DNA of 64,000 nucleotides from Serratia silvae (GCF_023282985.1 NZ_JAGQDC010000018.1:53138-117137); one strand, 5' to 3'; counted from the first letter of the stretch, positions 30,140-39,969 are shown. Program-made: numbers and translations. The notes: generated from the letters alone by a model not told the origin.

Positions 30140-30493
30140 CTACTGCCCGCAATACCAGCGGCTGAGTTCAACCTGCTGCTGCTGCTGCGTTTGTATCTTC
30201 ACCGTGCGCCGCAGACATGAGCCTTGCGCCTGGTGGGTTTCGACTTGGTAGCGCCAATTAGGCGGTAGCGATATGGCAGGACTTATTTCGGCACCGGCAC
30301 TGAATATTTCCAGCTGTTGGTGCGCCAGCGACCAGGCCTGTCGATATTGCCACTGTCGTTGAAAAGCCTGCAACAGCACCTGCTGATATTGTAACAGCCC
30401 GAGCAGCGAGACGGCGAACAACAATGCCGCGATCAACACTTCAGGCAGGCTGAAACCCCGTTGAGTTCGCCAGCCTGTCCGTTTATTCAGCAC
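30140..30493 (-). CDS. ppdC: Prepilin-like protein PpdC
   Basis: This is a type IV-like minor prepilin of about 117 residues. The prepilin peptidase site RGFSLPEVLIAALLFAVSLLGLLQY has Gly at -1, Phe at +1 and Glu at +5 of the helix. The chosen start is a GTG at 30493 inside the last codons of ygdB, giving a positively charged leader (LNKRTGWRTQRG). An ATG at 30535 would give a longer, less likely leader. It matches E. coli PpdC in position and C-terminal Cys pattern. Confidence 0.8.
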   Translation of the reverse strand: MLNKRTGWRTQRGFSLPEVLIAALLFAVSLLGLLQYQQVLLQAFQRQWQYRQAWSLAHQQLEIFSAGAEISPAISLPPNWRYQVETHQAQGSCLRRTVKIQTQQQQQVELSRWYCGQ

Positions 30494-30929
30494 AATCGCT
30501 TTCCCGCTTTTCAGGGCAAAAATCCAGCCAGCCACCTTTTTGCGCTTTCAGCAGGTGGTCACCAGCCCCACCTTGTTGTGTAGCCAGTTGGTATAGCCAC
30601 AAAGGCTCCGCTCCCGCAATATCCCCAGCCCCGCGCACCATCACCAAGCCGGTACGAGCCGAGAGCCGGGCGCAGGCCTGTAAAACCTCACCGCTCATCT
30701 GCTGGCAGGACCAATGGGTCGCCTGTAGAGACTCCCTTGGCCACGGCTGCGCCAGCCCCCAGCTTAATGCCGACGCCGCCTGGTTATAGGCCCGCAGGTA
30801 ACGCTGCTGATCAACGGCCAGCAGTAGCGCACTGTCCAATTGCCGCTGCTGGGCAGTGAGCAGCATCAACCCCATCACCAGCAACAACATCACCGCAGCC
30901 AATGTGCTGCCCCCCTGCTGCCTATGCAT
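30483..30929 (-). CDS. ygdB: DUF2509 protein YgdB
   Basis: The 148-residue protein starts MHRQQGGSTLAAVMLLLVMGLMLL, a single N-terminal hydrophobic helix after a QQGGSTL segment that resembles a degenerate prepilin site without the +5 Glu. It keeps the family C-terminal motif GGWLDFCPEKRESDC. In E. coli ygdB sits inside the same ppd cluster. It is probably a PulG/GspK-type minor pilin partner; this is inferred. Upstream in-frame Met at 30959 lies within ppdB and was not used. Confidence 0.85.
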   Translation of the reverse strand: MHRQQGGSTLAAVMLLLVMGLMLLTAQQRQLDSALLLAVDQQRYLRAYNQAASALSWGLAQPWPRESLQATHWSCQQMSGEVLQACARLSARTGLVMVRGAGDIAGAEPLWLYQLATQQGGAGDHLLKAQKGGWLDFCPEKRESDCAE

Positions 30930-30931
30930 CC

Positions 30932-31504
30932 TTAGGGTGCCTCCATGCTGACCGCCCACTCCAGGCGGCGTTCTATATTTGCACGCACCGTTGAGCGGCC
31001 ACTTAAGGCAAACAACATCAAAGACTTGCCATCACGCCCCACAATGTGGCTGACAGAAAAGGACTCAATCCGTACCTCTTCCTGATCGAGCAAGCGTTCC
31101 CAGCCGCTGCCCTGACACTGGGTCACGCCGCTTTGCCCCTCCAACCCTCCGGCACGCAGACGATAACCAAAATACTCGGCATCGCTACTGCTTTCCCAAC
31201 GCCCATTGCGGTTAAGATCGTAGGCCACGATCACACAGCTGCCCGGTGCTTCACCCGCCGCATGGCCAATTAGCAGAGAACGCCCCTGACACTGCCCGGC
31301 ACAAAACCCGCTGCGGCGCAGGTCTTTTTCAATCCCGAAAGCCAGCTGGCGTAACACCAGATCCAACCGATAATGACGGCCCACATCAACCGTCTGCTGA
31401 CGCAGTATCGGTAAGGTTTTCGCCGCCGCCAATGCAATAAGGCTGCCGAAAGTCATCGCCAGCAGCACCTCTGGCAGGGTAAATCCTTGCTCTAAGGTTG
31501 GCAT
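30932..31504 (-). CDS. ppdB: Prepilin-like protein PpdB
   Basis: The 190-residue minor prepilin has a short leader MPTLEQG followed by FTLPEVLLAMTFGSLIALAAA, with the usual Phe +1 and Glu +5. The middle has two Cys pairs (GFCAGQC and GSCVIVAYDLNRNG), and the latter block is conserved in E. coli PpdB (GDCVIVQWDANSNG). It overlaps ppdA by 13 bp and is followed by ygdB after 2 bp. Confidence 0.9.
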   Translation of the reverse strand: MPTLEQGFTLPEVLLAMTFGSLIALAAAKTLPILRQQTVDVGRHYRLDLVLRQLAFGIEKDLRRSGFCAGQCQGRSLLIGHAAGEAPGSCVIVAYDLNRNGRWESSSDAEYFGYRLRAGGLEGQSGVTQCQGSGWERLLDQEEVRIESFSVSHIVGRDGKSLMLFALSGRSTVRANIERRLEWAVSMEAP

Positions 31505-31989
31505 AAGGGCAAGCTCCGGATGGCGGTTTCTTCACTGCACAGCCGCAGCCGCCCTTTGGCAGACAGCACCAGACGTATGCCGCCAGCCGGATTACCCAGC
31601 AGGATATGCCCGGCCTGTGCATTGTTGCGCACCCCATAAAATCCCATCTCCTTTTGGGTAAAACCTTGTAACTCCACATCCAAATGTTCTGGGATAAAGG
31701 CCCGGTCGGCTGCACAAGATGCCTCCTGCGGGCCACTACCCACGCACCAGACTTTCCCCTGCCGAAACCACAATAGAGCATTGCGGTTATGCCAATTGGC
31801 ATCGGCCTGTAAGCGCGTTAAAAATGCCAGCAGCTGCTGGGCAGTCTGCTCCAACCGCAGCGCCTGTTGATAATGATGCCACTGGCTAACCCCCCAAGAG
31901 GTTAGCATCCCTGCCAGCACCATCACGATCAGCAGTTCGATCAGCGTCAGGCCTTGCTGGTGTTCGGGGTTATTTTTATATCGGTTCAT
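31492..31989 (-). CDS. ppdA: Prepilin-like protein PpdA
   Basis: The 165-residue GspH/FimT-like minor prepilin has a leader (NRYKNNPEHQQG) then LTLIELLIVMVLAGMLTSWG, with Glu +5. The head domain has two Cys (WCVGSG and ASCAADRA) and a C-terminal pair (RLCSEE and PLCQP). It is first in the ppdA-ppdB-ygdB-ppdC operon. The major pilin and assembly ATPase are not in this window, so these would act with a pilus machine encoded elsewhere. Confidence 0.9.
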   Translation of the reverse strand: MNRYKNNPEHQQGLTLIELLIVMVLAGMLTSWGVSQWHHYQQALRLEQTAQQLLAFLTRLQADANWHNRNALLWFRQGKVWCVGSGPQEASCAADRAFIPEHLDVELQGFTQKEMGFYGVRNNAQAGHILLGNPAGGIRLVLSAKGRLRLCSEETAIRSLPLCQP

Positions 31990-32177
31990 ACGGCGAGTGT
32001 AATCAGCCAGAGGCTCGATGAAAGGCTCCTTTTCTCAGGCTGGAAAATGATGCGCAGAATTTTTAGTTCGCAGGTAACAAACTGGGGGAAATTGAGTACG
32101 GCTTCGCATTTTTGGCAATGCGGCACGGACGCTAAATGCAGCGCCTACGTACAATTGGGATAGGAAAACGGTTGAGT

Positions 32178-32197
32178 GAGGGCCGCATGCGGCCCTC
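32178..32197. terminator. Palindromic hairpin downstream of thyA
   Basis: The 20-bp perfect palindrome GAGGGCCGCATGCGGCCCTC lies 7 bp beyond the thyA stop codon. It probably ends thyA transcription. Confidence 0.6.
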
Positions 32198-32203
32198 GAC
32201 AAA

Positions 32204-32998
32204 TCAGATAGCGACAGGAGCCTTAATCGGCGGATGCGGATCGTAGCCTTCAATCTCAAAGTCTTCAAAACGGTAATCAAACAGCGAGGCTGGCTTGCGT
32301 TTGATCACCAACTTCGGCAACGCACGCGGCTCGCGGGTTAATTGCAGCTGCGTCTGCTCCATATGGTTGCTGTACAGATGCGTATCGCCACCGGTCCAGA
32401 CGAAATCGCCCACTTCCAGATCGCACTGCTGCGCCATCATATGTACCAACAACGCATAGCTGGCAATATTGAACGGCAGGCCAAGGAACACGTCACACGA
32501 GCGCTGATACAGCTGGCAAGAGAGTTTGCCGTCCGCCACATAAAACTGGAAAAAGGCATGGCACGGGGCCAGAGCCATCTGATCCAGCTCCCCCACGTTC
32601 CAGGCAGAAACAATAATACGGCGCGAGTCCGGATCCTGTTTCAGCTGTTGCAACACGGTGCTTAGCTGGTCAATCTGGCGACCATCCGCCGCGCCCCAGG
32701 CACGCCATTGCTTGCCATAGACCGGGCCAAGATCGCCATTTTCATCGGCCCATTCGTCCCAGATACTGACGTTGTTTTCACGCAGATACGCTACGTTGGT
32801 ATCGCCGTTCAGGAACCACAGCAGCTCATGAATGATCGACCGCAGGTGACATTTCTTGGTGGTCACCAACGGGAAACCTTCCTGCAGGTTGAAACGCATC
32901 TGGTGGCCGAAAATCGACAACGTGCCAGTGCCGGTACGGTCGGCTTTAGGGGTGCCCTCGGCGAGCACTTTGTTCATCAAATCCAGATACTGTTTCAT
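32204..32998 (-). CDS. thyA: Thymidylate synthase
   Basis: The 264-residue enzyme, the same length as in E. coli, converts dUMP to dTMP using methylene-tetrahydrofolate. The catalytic Cys is in [13 protein letters not shown]. The phosphate-binding Arg segment [13 protein letters not shown], the [22 protein letters not shown] block and HLYSNHMEQ are all present. The gene starts 6 bp after lgt ends, giving the usual lgt-thyA operon. Confidence 0.98.
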   Translation of the reverse strand: MKQYLDLMNKVLAEGTPKADRTGTGTLSIFGHQMRFNLQEGFPLVTTKKCHLRSIIHELLWFLNGDTNVAYLRENNVSIWDEWADENGDLGPVYGKQWRAWGAADGRQIDQLSTVLQQLKQDPDSRRIIVSAWNVGELDQMALAPCHAFFQFYVADGKLSCQLYQRSCDVFLGLPFNIASYALLVHMMAQQCDLEVGDFVWTGGDTHLYSNHMEQTQLQLTREPRALPKLVIKRKPASLFDYRFEDFEIEGYDPHPPIKAPVAI

Positions 32999-33004
32999 TT
33001 TTCC

Positions 33005-33877
33005 TCACGACTGTTGTTGCTGTGGACGACGACGATACGCCCAGATCATCATAATAATACCGGCGAGCACCATCGGCACGGACAGGATTTGCCCCATGCT
33101 GATCACCCCGTCAAACAAGCCAAGCTGGGCATCCGGCTGGCGGAACGCTTCGACGATAATACGGAATGCGCCATAACCAATCAGGAACAGGCCCGAAACG
33201 GCCCCCATCGGACGTGGTTTGCGGATAAACAGGTTCAGAATGATAAACAGCACGATGCCTTCCAGCACCATTTCATACAGCTGCGACGGATGACGTGGCA
33301 ATACGCCATATTCGTTGAGCAGTGGCAGCAGTTGAGGATTAGCGGCAGCGATGGCGATATCTTCAGGACGCGAGCTTGGGAACAGCATCGCCCAAGGCGT
33401 ATCGGTGGTGACACGCCCCCACAGCTCACCGTTGATAAAGTTGCCAAGACGGCCTGCTCCCAGACCAAACGGGATCAGCGGGGCAATAAAATCAGATACC
33501 TGGAAGAAGTTGCGCTTGGTGCGGCGGGCAAACCACAGCATCACCGTGATCACGCCAATCAAGCCACCGTGGAATGACATACCGCCATCCCAGACTTTGA
33601 ACAGGTAGAGCGGGTTATCCAGGAACAGCGGCAGGTTGTAGAACAATACATAACCGACACGGCCACCGACAAAGACCCCGAGGAAGCCGGCATACAGCAT
33701 GTTTTCCACTTCGTCTTTGGTCCAACCGCTACCGGGCTTGTTTGCGCGGCGTACCGCCAACCACATGGCAAAAACAAAGCCAACCAGGTACATCAAACCG
33801 TACCAGTGCAAAGAGACCGGGCCGATAGAGAAAATCACCGGATCAAATTTTGGAAACGCCAGATAGCTAGTGCTCAT
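33005..33877 (-). CDS. lgt: Prolipoprotein diacylglyceryl transferase
   Basis: The 290-residue inner-membrane enzyme has about seven helices and adds diacylglycerol to the lipobox Cys of prolipoproteins. Key blocks are [27 protein letters not shown] with the essential His, the Lgt signature [20 protein letters not shown], and the C-terminal [14 protein letters not shown]. It is upstream of thyA as in other enterics and supplies lipidation for MltA, YgdI and YgdR made here. Confidence 0.98.
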   Translation of the reverse strand: MSTSYLAFPKFDPVIFSIGPVSLHWYGLMYLVGFVFAMWLAVRRANKPGSGWTKDEVENMLYAGFLGVFVGGRVGYVLFYNLPLFLDNPLYLFKVWDGGMSFHGGLIGVITVMLWFARRTKRNFFQVSDFIAPLIPFGLGAGRLGNFINGELWGRVTTDTPWAMLFPSSRPEDIAIAAANPQLLPLLNEYGVLPRHPSQLYEMVLEGIVLFIILNLFIRKPRPMGAVSGLFLIGYGAFRIIVEAFRQPDAQLGLFDGVISMGQILSVPMVLAGIIMMIWAYRRRPQQQQS

Positions 33878-34072
33878 CTATCACCACAATATGTCTGTTA
33901 TTCATCCCCAAACGGGGGCGGCAGGTGCCAAATGCGGTGCAAAGCCCGTACAACGGGAGCACCGCGTTGAGATGGCGCATCATAACATAGGCTTAACCAC
34001 GTCCGGGCTTGCCGGCAGGGAAAAGTTCTGTAAAAAAATCGGTCAACGCTTAACGGGTTGGGCTACATCCAA

Positions 34073-36322
34073 TCAACGACCACCGCGGATCAACCCCCCC
34101 ATACCACGCCGTTCCATAAACGCCGCCACCTGGTGGCGAACCTCGGTCGTCATCTGGGCACTCAATACCCGCTGGGCCAGCCCTTGCGCATCTTCCAGTT
34201 CGATATGGCGCAACAGATATTTGATACGTGCGACGCTGCGCCCATTCATGCTCAGATTACGGTAACCCATGCCCACCAGCAGCAGAGCACCCATCGGGTC
34301 TCCCGCCAGCTCACCGCACAGGCTGACTTGCAACTCGGCCGCCGTCCCCTGCTCGATGATCAATTTCAGCACCTGCAACATGGCTGGATGCAGGCTGTCG
34401 TACAGCGAAGCAACGCGGGTATTATTACGATCCACCGCCAGCAGATACTGGGTTAAATCGTTGGTTCCCACCGAGATAAAATCGACACGTGCGGCCAGAT
34501 AAGGGATCAGGAAGATCATCGACGGCACTTCCAGCATAACGCCAATTCGCGGCTTGGGAATGTCGTATCCCAGCATCTCTTCCACTTCTCGCCCGGCGCG
34601 ATCGATCAGGCGCTTGGCCTCGTCGATCTCTTCCAGACTGGTGATCATCGGCAACAGGATCCCCAGATTGCCGGTTCCCGCATTGGCACGCAGCATGGCG
34701 CGCACCTGGATCAGGAAGATTTCTGGCTGATCCAGCGTAATGCGGATCCCCCGCCATCCGAGGCACGGGTTCTCCTCGCTGATCGGCATGTAAGGCAGCT
34801 GTTTATCAGCGCCGATATCCAGCGTACGCAGCGTCACCGGCTTGTGCGGATAGAAGAGTTGCAGCATGCCCTGATATTGCGCCACCTGCTCCTCTTCCGA
34901 CGGGAAGCCACTTTGCAGCATGAACGGGATCTCGGTGCGGTACAGGCCAACGCCGTCCACGCGCGCCCCCAGCAGTTGTTCATGTTCCGGGCTAAGGCCG
35001 GCGTTCAGCATCACCTGGATCCGCTCACCGCTTTTCAGCTCTGCGGGCTGCTCAACATCATCTTCAGCCAGCTTGCTGAGCTCCAGCTCTTCGCTGATCA
35101 GACGTTGATATTCCTTCACCAGCACCGGTTCCGGATCGACCAGTAATTCACCACGATAGCCATCAACAATCAGCATTCGCTGGGCCAACAGCGCAGGCTG
35201 GATGTCTGCCCCCATCACCGTTGGCACGCCCATGGCCCGCACCAGGATCGCGGCGTGGGAGTTGGCAGCACCATCGCGCACCACCACACCAGCCAGGCGA
35301 TCCTGCGGTACTTCGGCTAACAGGGTTGCCGTCAGTTCATCGGCGACCAGCACAAAACGGGCAGGCCATTGGCTAGCCCCTTGAGTGGTATCGTCGAGGT
35401 GGAATAGCAGACGTTGGCCGAGCGCACGCAGATCGCTGGCACGCTCGCGCATATAGGTATCTTGCAAAGTCGCAAACTGGGCAGCGAAGGCTTCAATTAC
35501 CTGTTTTACCGCCCATTCAGCCACTGAACCGGCATCGATCTCCGCGTACAGTTCACGTTTGAGGCGGGCATCGTTGAGCAGGTGGGAATAGAGATCGAAG
35601 ATCGCCGCGCTTTCTTTTTGCGAGCTGGCGCTAAAGCGCTTACTGAAGCGGCGGAACTCTGCCCCAGCCTCTTCCAATGCCTGTGTCAGGCGTTCGCGCT
35701 CGCTGACGGTATCCAGCGTGGAGGCTTTATACACCTGATCGAGTGAAGGCTGGCTGCTATCTAACCACCCCTCCGCCACTGCCACGCCAGGAGCCGCAGC
35801 CAGCGCCCGAATGCGGGTCTGGCGATACTGGCCAAAAATGGCGTTTAGCTGTGATAGCGAGAGGATCCCGGCCATTTGGGTGGCCAGGGTAACCATGAAG
35901 GATTCTTCGCTTTCGTCAAACTGGCGCAGTTCACGTTGCTGCACCACCAACACGCCAAGCAGCTGGCGGCGATGAATGATCGGCACGCCAAGGAAGGATC
36001 GGAAACGATCCTCTTTGACCTGCGGAATATATTTGAAGCTGGGATGGCTTTGGGCATCCGCCAGGTTGATCGGCTCTGCCCGCCGCCCAACCAGGCCGAC
36101 GATGCCTTCGTCAAAGGCCAGGGCAATAGTACGCCCACGGGGCTTTTTCAACCCGCGCGTCGCCATCAGGTAATAACAGCGGCGGTCGTTGTCTGCCAGA
36201 TAGATGGAGCAGACTTCGGTGTCCATCGCCAGACAGGTTTCATTGACCAAAAGATCCAGCGCATCTGTCAGACTGGCCGCCGCGGCCACTTTCTCAACAA
36301 TTTCTCGCAAGCGCGTGAGCAT
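34073..36322 (-). CDS. ptsP: Phosphoenolpyruvate-protein phosphotransferase PtsP (EI-Ntr)
   Basis: The 749-residue protein is first in the nitrogen PTS relay (PtsP to NPr to EIIA-Ntr). An N-terminal GAF domain (about 1-160) binds glutamine and 2-oxoglutarate in the family. The phosphorylated His sits in VRDGAANSHAAILVRAMGVP. The TIM-barrel PEP-binding domain has GVGLYRTEIPFM, ENPCLGWRGIRI and ISVGTNDLTQYLLAVDRNN. The end matches E. coli. It starts 12 bp after rppH, forming one operon. Confidence 0.97.
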   Translation of the reverse strand: MLTRLREIVEKVAAAASLTDALDLLVNETCLAMDTEVCSIYLADNDRRCYYLMATRGLKKPRGRTIALAFDEGIVGLVGRRAEPINLADAQSHPSFKYIPQVKEDRFRSFLGVPIIHRRQLLGVLVVQQRELRQFDESEESFMVTLATQMAGILSLSQLNAIFGQYRQTRIRALAAAPGVAVAEGWLDSSQPSLDQVYKASTLDTVSERERLTQALEEAGAEFRRFSKRFSASSQKESAAIFDLYSHLLNDARLKRELYAEIDAGSVAEWAVKQVIEAFAAQFATLQDTYMRERASDLRALGQRLLFHLDDTTQGASQWPARFVLVADELTATLLAEVPQDRLAGVVVRDGAANSHAAILVRAMGVPTVMGADIQPALLAQRMLIVDGYRGELLVDPEPVLVKEYQRLISEELELSKLAEDDVEQPAELKSGERIQVMLNAGLSPEHEQLLGARVDGVGLYRTEIPFMLQSGFPSEEEQVAQYQGMLQLFYPHKPVTLRTLDIGADKQLPYMPISEENPCLGWRGIRITLDQPEIFLIQVRAMLRANAGTGNLGILLPMITSLEEIDEAKRLIDRAGREVEEMLGYDIPKPRIGVMLEVPSMIFLIPYLAARVDFISVGTNDLTQYLLAVDRNNTRVASLYDSLHPAMLQVLKLIIEQGTAAELQVSLCGELAGDPMGALLLVGMGYRNLSMNGRSVARIKYLLRHIELEDAQGLAQRVLSAQMTTEVRHQVAAFMERRGMGGLIRGGR

Positions 36323-36334
36323 AGTCGGTTTGAC

Positions 36335-36862
36335 TTAACCTCTCTTTCGGCGATAAGCAGGAGGTTGCCGCTGTGCTGCCAGTTCCTGCATTGGCATGAC
36401 GGTTGCGGCAAACTCTTTCATAACCCGGCGGTACACGTCGCGTTTAAACGACACCACCTGGCGCACCGGATACCAGAAGCTCACCCAACGCCAGCCGTCA
36501 AACTCCGGCGTACTGCTGCGCTGCATGTTGATATCCGCGTCATTGCACATTAACTGCAGCAGAAACCATTTCTGCTTTTGGCCGATACAAACCGGCTTTG
36601 TGTCCCAACGCACCAAACGTTTTGGCAATTTATAGCGCAACCAGTTGCGGGTTGAGGCCAGGATACGCACATCCTTTTTACTCAGCCCCACTTCTTCGAA
36701 CAGCTCACGGTACATCGCCTGCTCAGGCGTTTCGCCAGGGTTTATTCCCCCTTGGGGAAACTGCCAGGAGTGCTGACCGTAACGGCGGGCCCATAGGACC
36801 TGCCCCTGACGATTACAGATTACGATACCAACATTCGGGCGGTAGCCATCATCATCGATCAC
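36335..36862 (-). CDS. rppH: RNA pyrophosphohydrolase RppH
   Basis: The 175-residue Nudix hydrolase removes pyrophosphate from 5' triphosphate mRNA ends and triggers RNase E decay. The Nudix box [22 protein letters not shown] starts near residue 37. [26 protein letters not shown] and the C-terminal YRRKRG also match E. coli. The start is GTG ([11 protein letters not shown]), as in E. coli, with GAGG seven bases upstream; an in-frame ATG at 36916 is not conserved. Confidence 0.95.
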   Translation of the reverse strand: MIDDDGYRPNVGIVICNRQGQVLWARRYGQHSWQFPQGGINPGETPEQAMYRELFEEVGLSKKDVRILASTRNWLRYKLPKRLVRWDTKPVCIGQKQKWFLLQLMCNDADINMQRSSTPEFDGWRWVSFWYPVRQVVSFKRDVYRRVMKEFAATVMPMQELAAQRQPPAYRRKRG

Positions 36863-37558
36863 CGGACTACCTCGATAAGCATAAATTCGTATTGATAACC
36901 TGATTGTTTCACACAAGCCACAGGCGGTAAACCACTGCTTTGCAGCGCCGTCGCTCGGATAACATTGGGATAACTCACAGATAATGGCAAAGTTATAAAC
37001 ATGTAACGAGGTTCGAGGGCGGTTTTATTCACTTTTTCTGTGGATAGGTGTGTGAAGAACTCTAGGGATAAGCCGGGAAAACTCAATTGAACTTAAAAAG
37101 CGCCGTATTTTTAATTTTTAATTATCACTTTAAATACATAAACTTACTTGTATAAAAGCAGTTATGAACAGGGTAAAAATGTGATCTATGCACGCTTTGG
37201 ATCTTTCGCTGGCGAAAGATCCATCAATGCGGATTTTATCCACAGATTATTATACCCAGTGACCTATAAAACCGCCAAATTCGTAAAAAACGCCCCGCGT
37301 CAAGGCTGTAAATCAAACCAGTGATCGGCAAAAAGTTGGGTTATCCCAGAAATCTGTGGATAAATAGGTGTAAGATCCTGTTTATTGTCGGTGGCTACAG
37401 GTGCACAACCCCGCACTGAAAACTTTCTACAGCGATTTGGTAGCCAAAAAGTCATGTAAAATCATGCTACTATTGTTGTTTTCCCCAGCCTGCTTTTCCC
37501 TTTTAAGGCTGTGAGTAAATTCGGTACATTTTTTAACCATAATGCATAGGTCTGATTT
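36863..37558. other. rppH-mutH intergenic region with DnaA-box-like sites
   Basis: This divergent spacer of nearly 700 bp has no convincing gene. It contains TGTGGATAG (37039-37047), TTATCCACA (37236-37244) and TGTGGATAA (37355-37363). The last two are perfect DnaA boxes in opposite orientation and the first differs by one base. Looser matches such as TTATCCCAG (37341) lie between. A 24-bp hairpin, GGATCTTTCGC-TG-GCGAAAGATCC, is at 37199-37222. The region is AT-rich between 37090 and 37180. The promoters of rppH and mutH must lie here. Confidence 0.7.
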
Positions 37559-38239
37559 ATGGCGTGTTTATCCCCGCTGCCGCCAGAAAACGAGCAGCAA
37601 TTATTAGCCCGTGCCCAGGCGCTGGCTGGCTTTAACCTTGGCGAACTGGCAGCTCGCGCACAGGTTAGCATTCCCAAGGATCTCAAGCGGGATAAAGGCT
37701 GGGTCGGCATGCTGCTGGAGTTGTATTTGGGTGCCATGGCGGGCAGCAAGCCTGAGCAGGATTTCCCTGAGCTGGGCATTGAGCTGAAAACCATCCCGGT
37801 CGACGCCGCCGGTAACCCGCTGGAAACCACTTTCGTCTGCGTAGCTCCACTTACAGGCAATAGCGGCGTGACCTGGGAAAGCAGCCACGTACGCCACAAA
37901 CTGGCACGCGTGCTGTGGATCCCGGTTGAGGGCGAACGACAAATCCCGTTGGCACAGCGCCGCGTAGGTTCTCCGCTGCTGTGGCAACCCAATCAGGAAG
38001 AAACCGAGATGCTGCGCCGGGATTGGGAAGAACTGATGGATCTTATCGTGCTCGGCCAGGTCGAGCGGATCACCGCCCGCCATGGCGAAGTGCTACAGCT
38101 GCGGCCAAAAGCGGCCAACAACAAGGCATTGACCGAAGCCACAGGTGAACAAGGCCAGCCGATCCTTACGCTGCCGCGCGGCTTCTATCTAAAGAAAAAC
38201 TTTACCAGGGCGCTACTGGCCAGGCACTTTACGCTTTGA
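37559..38239 (+). CDS. mutH: DNA mismatch repair endonuclease MutH
   Basis: The 226-residue endonuclease nicks the unmethylated strand at hemimethylated GATC after MutS-MutL activation. The catalytic triad is in [15 protein letters not shown] (Asp, Glu, Lys). [37 protein letters not shown] and the C-terminal [22 protein letters not shown] match E. coli. It confirms a Dam-directed mismatch repair host. AGG lies 8 bases before the ATG. Confidence 0.97.
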   Translation: MACLSPLPPENEQQLLARAQALAGFNLGELAARAQVSIPKDLKRDKGWVGMLLELYLGAMAGSKPEQDFPELGIELKTIPVDAAGNPLETTFVCVAPLTGNSGVTWESSHVRHKLARVLWIPVEGERQIPLAQRRVGSPLLWQPNQEETEMLRRDWEELMDLIVLGQVERITARHGEVLQLRPKAANNKALTEATGEQGQPILTLPRGFYLKKNFTRALLARHFTL

Positions 38240-38363
38240 CTCATACTCTTCCCTGTTTTCACTGTCATTTCTCCTTACAGAGATGGGATACGTCCGAAGA
38301 CCATCTTTGGCATAGTTTGCTACTCTATTAAGACAATTATTCTAGGTATATAAGGTGTTCGGC

Positions 38364-38582
38364 ATGAAAAAGTGGGTAATGGCTATTTCCGCCCTGATGA
38401 TGGTCGCCGGATTAGCAGGCTGTTCCAGCGACTATGTGATGGCCACCAAAGACGGCAATATGATCCTCACGCAGGGTAAGCCTAAAATCGATAAGGATAC
38501 CGGCCTGATCAGCTATCAGGACGAGCAAGGCAACCAGCGCCAGATTAACGGCGATCAGGTCTCGCAAGTTATCGAGCGTTAA
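38364..38582 (+). CDS. ygdR: DUF903 lipoprotein YgdR
   Basis: The 72-residue lipoprotein starts [20 protein letters not shown], with the lipidated Cys at residue 20. The mature SH3-like DUF903 domain has [30 protein letters not shown] and [14 protein letters not shown]. It is near-identical in pattern to E. coli YgdR and a paralogue of ygdI at 10.3 kb. The ATG at 38364 has AAGGTG upstream; a GTG three codons earlier is possible. Function unknown. Confidence 0.94.
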   Translation: MKKWVMAISALMMVAGLAGCSSDYVMATKDGNMILTQGKPKIDKDTGLISYQDEQGNQRQINGDQVSQVIER

Positions 38583-38603
38583 TCCCGGCCCCGCATCATC
38601 CTG

Positions 38604-38633
38604 ACCCCTGACGGATTATCAATCAGGGGTTTA
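38604..38633 (+). terminator. Terminator downstream of ygdR
   Basis: ACCCCTGA-loop-TCAGGGGTTT lies about 22 bp after the ygdR stop codon. Confidence 0.65.
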
Positions 38634-38649
38634 GCCAGTCAGTTAATTA

Positions 38650-38774
38650 CCCTATGGATTTCAAGCTGCAGCTAGGCGACAAGCTATCCCATCCCCAGGA
38701 GCTTACTTTTGGGTAAGTGACTGGGGTGAGATAGTGCAGGTAACAACGCTGCAGCTTGAAAGACGACGGGTATA
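38650..38774 (+). repeat. ERIC: ERIC element between ygdR and tas
   Basis: This standard-size copy (about 125 bp) has CTATGGATTTCAAGCTGCAG at one end and CAGCTTGAAAGACGACGGGTATA at the other. The arms CCCCAGGAGCTTAC and GTAAGTGACTGGGGTGAG match the sequences used as ERIC primers. The rest of the 316-bp ygdR-tas gap (38775-38898) holds only short GC inverted repeats and a presumed tas promoter. Confidence 0.95.
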
Positions 38775-38898
38775 ATCCTCTTTCACCATCTTCTTAGCTT
38801 AGTTATAGTCAAGTAAGGCGTGTTACGCCGTTGGATCTCTGGCTTCTGTTTTAGCGGGCATCACGCCCGTAAGCGCTAACATTGAAGGAAGGCCGTTA

Positions 38899-39939
38899 AT
38901 GCAATACCACCGTATTCCCCACAGTTCTTTAGAAGTGAGCGTGCTGGGACTGGGCACCATGACCTTTGGCGAACAAAACAGCGAAGCCGATGCCCACGCA
39001 CAGCTGGATTATGCATTAGCCGCTGGCATCAATCTGATTGATACCGCAGAGATGTATCCAGTGCCGCCGCGCCCGGAAACCCAGGGCCTGACAGAACAAT
39101 ACATTGGCAGTTGGATCAAGGCGCGCGGCAACCGCGACAAAATCGTGCTGGCAAGCAAGGTCTCCGGGCCGATCCGGGGTAATGACGCTGGCATTCGTCC
39201 ACAGCAGGCATTGGATCGCAAAAATATCCGCGCAGCCCTGGACACCAGCCTGAAACGGTTAAATACCGATTATCTGGATCTTTACCAGCTACACTGGCCA
39301 CAACGCACCACCAACTGTTTCGGCAAGCTCAATTATCAGTACACCGATGAAAAAGCCACCATCCCGCTGTTGGAAACCCTGGAAGCGTTAACCGAGCAGG
39401 TTCGTGCCGGCAAAATTCGCTATATCGGCGTCTCTAACGAAACCCCATGGGGCGTGATGCGCTACCTGCAACTGGCAGAAAAACACGAACTCCCGCGCAT
39501 CGTATCGATCCAGAACCCCTACAGCCTGTTAAACCGCAGCTTTGAGATTGGTTTGGCCGAGATCAGCCAACATGAAGGCATCGAACTGTTAGCCTATTCC
39601 AGCCTGGCCTTCGGTACGCTGTCGGGTAAATACCTCAACGGAGCCAAACCGGCCGGGGCGCGCAACACCCTGTTCAGCCGCTTTACCCGCTACTCTTCAG
39701 CCCAAAGCCAGGCGGCGATCGCCGAATACGTAGCGCTGGCGAAAAAGCACGGTCTGGACCCTTCACAGATGGCATTGGCATTCGTACGCCAGCAGCCGTT
39801 CGTTGCCAGCACCTTGCTGGGCGCTACCACGCTGGAGCAGTTGAAGATGAATATCGACAGTTTTGATGTGGTACTGAACGAGGATGTGTTGCAGGCCCTG
39901 GAAGAGATCCACAGCCGCTTCACCATTCCAGCGCCATAA
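38899..39939 (+). CDS. tas: Aldo-keto reductase Tas
   Basis: The 346-residue NADP(H)-dependent reductase starts MQYHRIPHSSLEVSVLGLGTMTFG. The aldo-keto signatures are NLIDTAEMYPVPPRPETQG (Asp and the catalytic Tyr), VLASKVSGP (Lys) and LYQLHWPQRTTNCFG (His). GKIRYIGVSNETPWG follows. It matches E. coli Tas, which when overproduced suppresses some tyrosine auxotrophs. AAGGAAGG precedes the ATG. It converges on lplT. Confidence 0.95.
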   Translation: MQYHRIPHSSLEVSVLGLGTMTFGEQNSEADAHAQLDYALAAGINLIDTAEMYPVPPRPETQGLTEQYIGSWIKARGNRDKIVLASKVSGPIRGNDAGIRPQQALDRKNIRAALDTSLKRLNTDYLDLYQLHWPQRTTNCFGKLNYQYTDEKATIPLLETLEALTEQVRAGKIRYIGVSNETPWGVMRYLQLAEKHELPRIVSIQNPYSLLNRSFEIGLAEISQHEGIELLAYSSLAFGTLSGKYLNGAKPAGARNTLFSRFTRYSSAQSQAAIAEYVALAKKHGLDPSQMALAFVRQQPFVASTLLGATTLEQLKMNIDSFDVVLNEDVLQALEEIHSRFTIPAP

Positions 39940-39945
39940 GAAATC

Positions 39946-39969
39946 CAGGGCGCTGCCAGCAGCGCCCTG
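39946..39969. terminator. Bidirectional terminator, tas / lplT
   Basis: The near-perfect stem CAGGGCGCTGC-CA-GCAGCGCCCTG is followed by ATATTTTT, between convergent tas and lplT. Confidence 0.8.

Noticed and set aside
37199..37222. A 24-bp hairpin considered as a terminator or small RNA end.
   Set aside because: It lies between divergent genes, has no T-run and no visible promoter before it; it is kept only as a note within the spacer.
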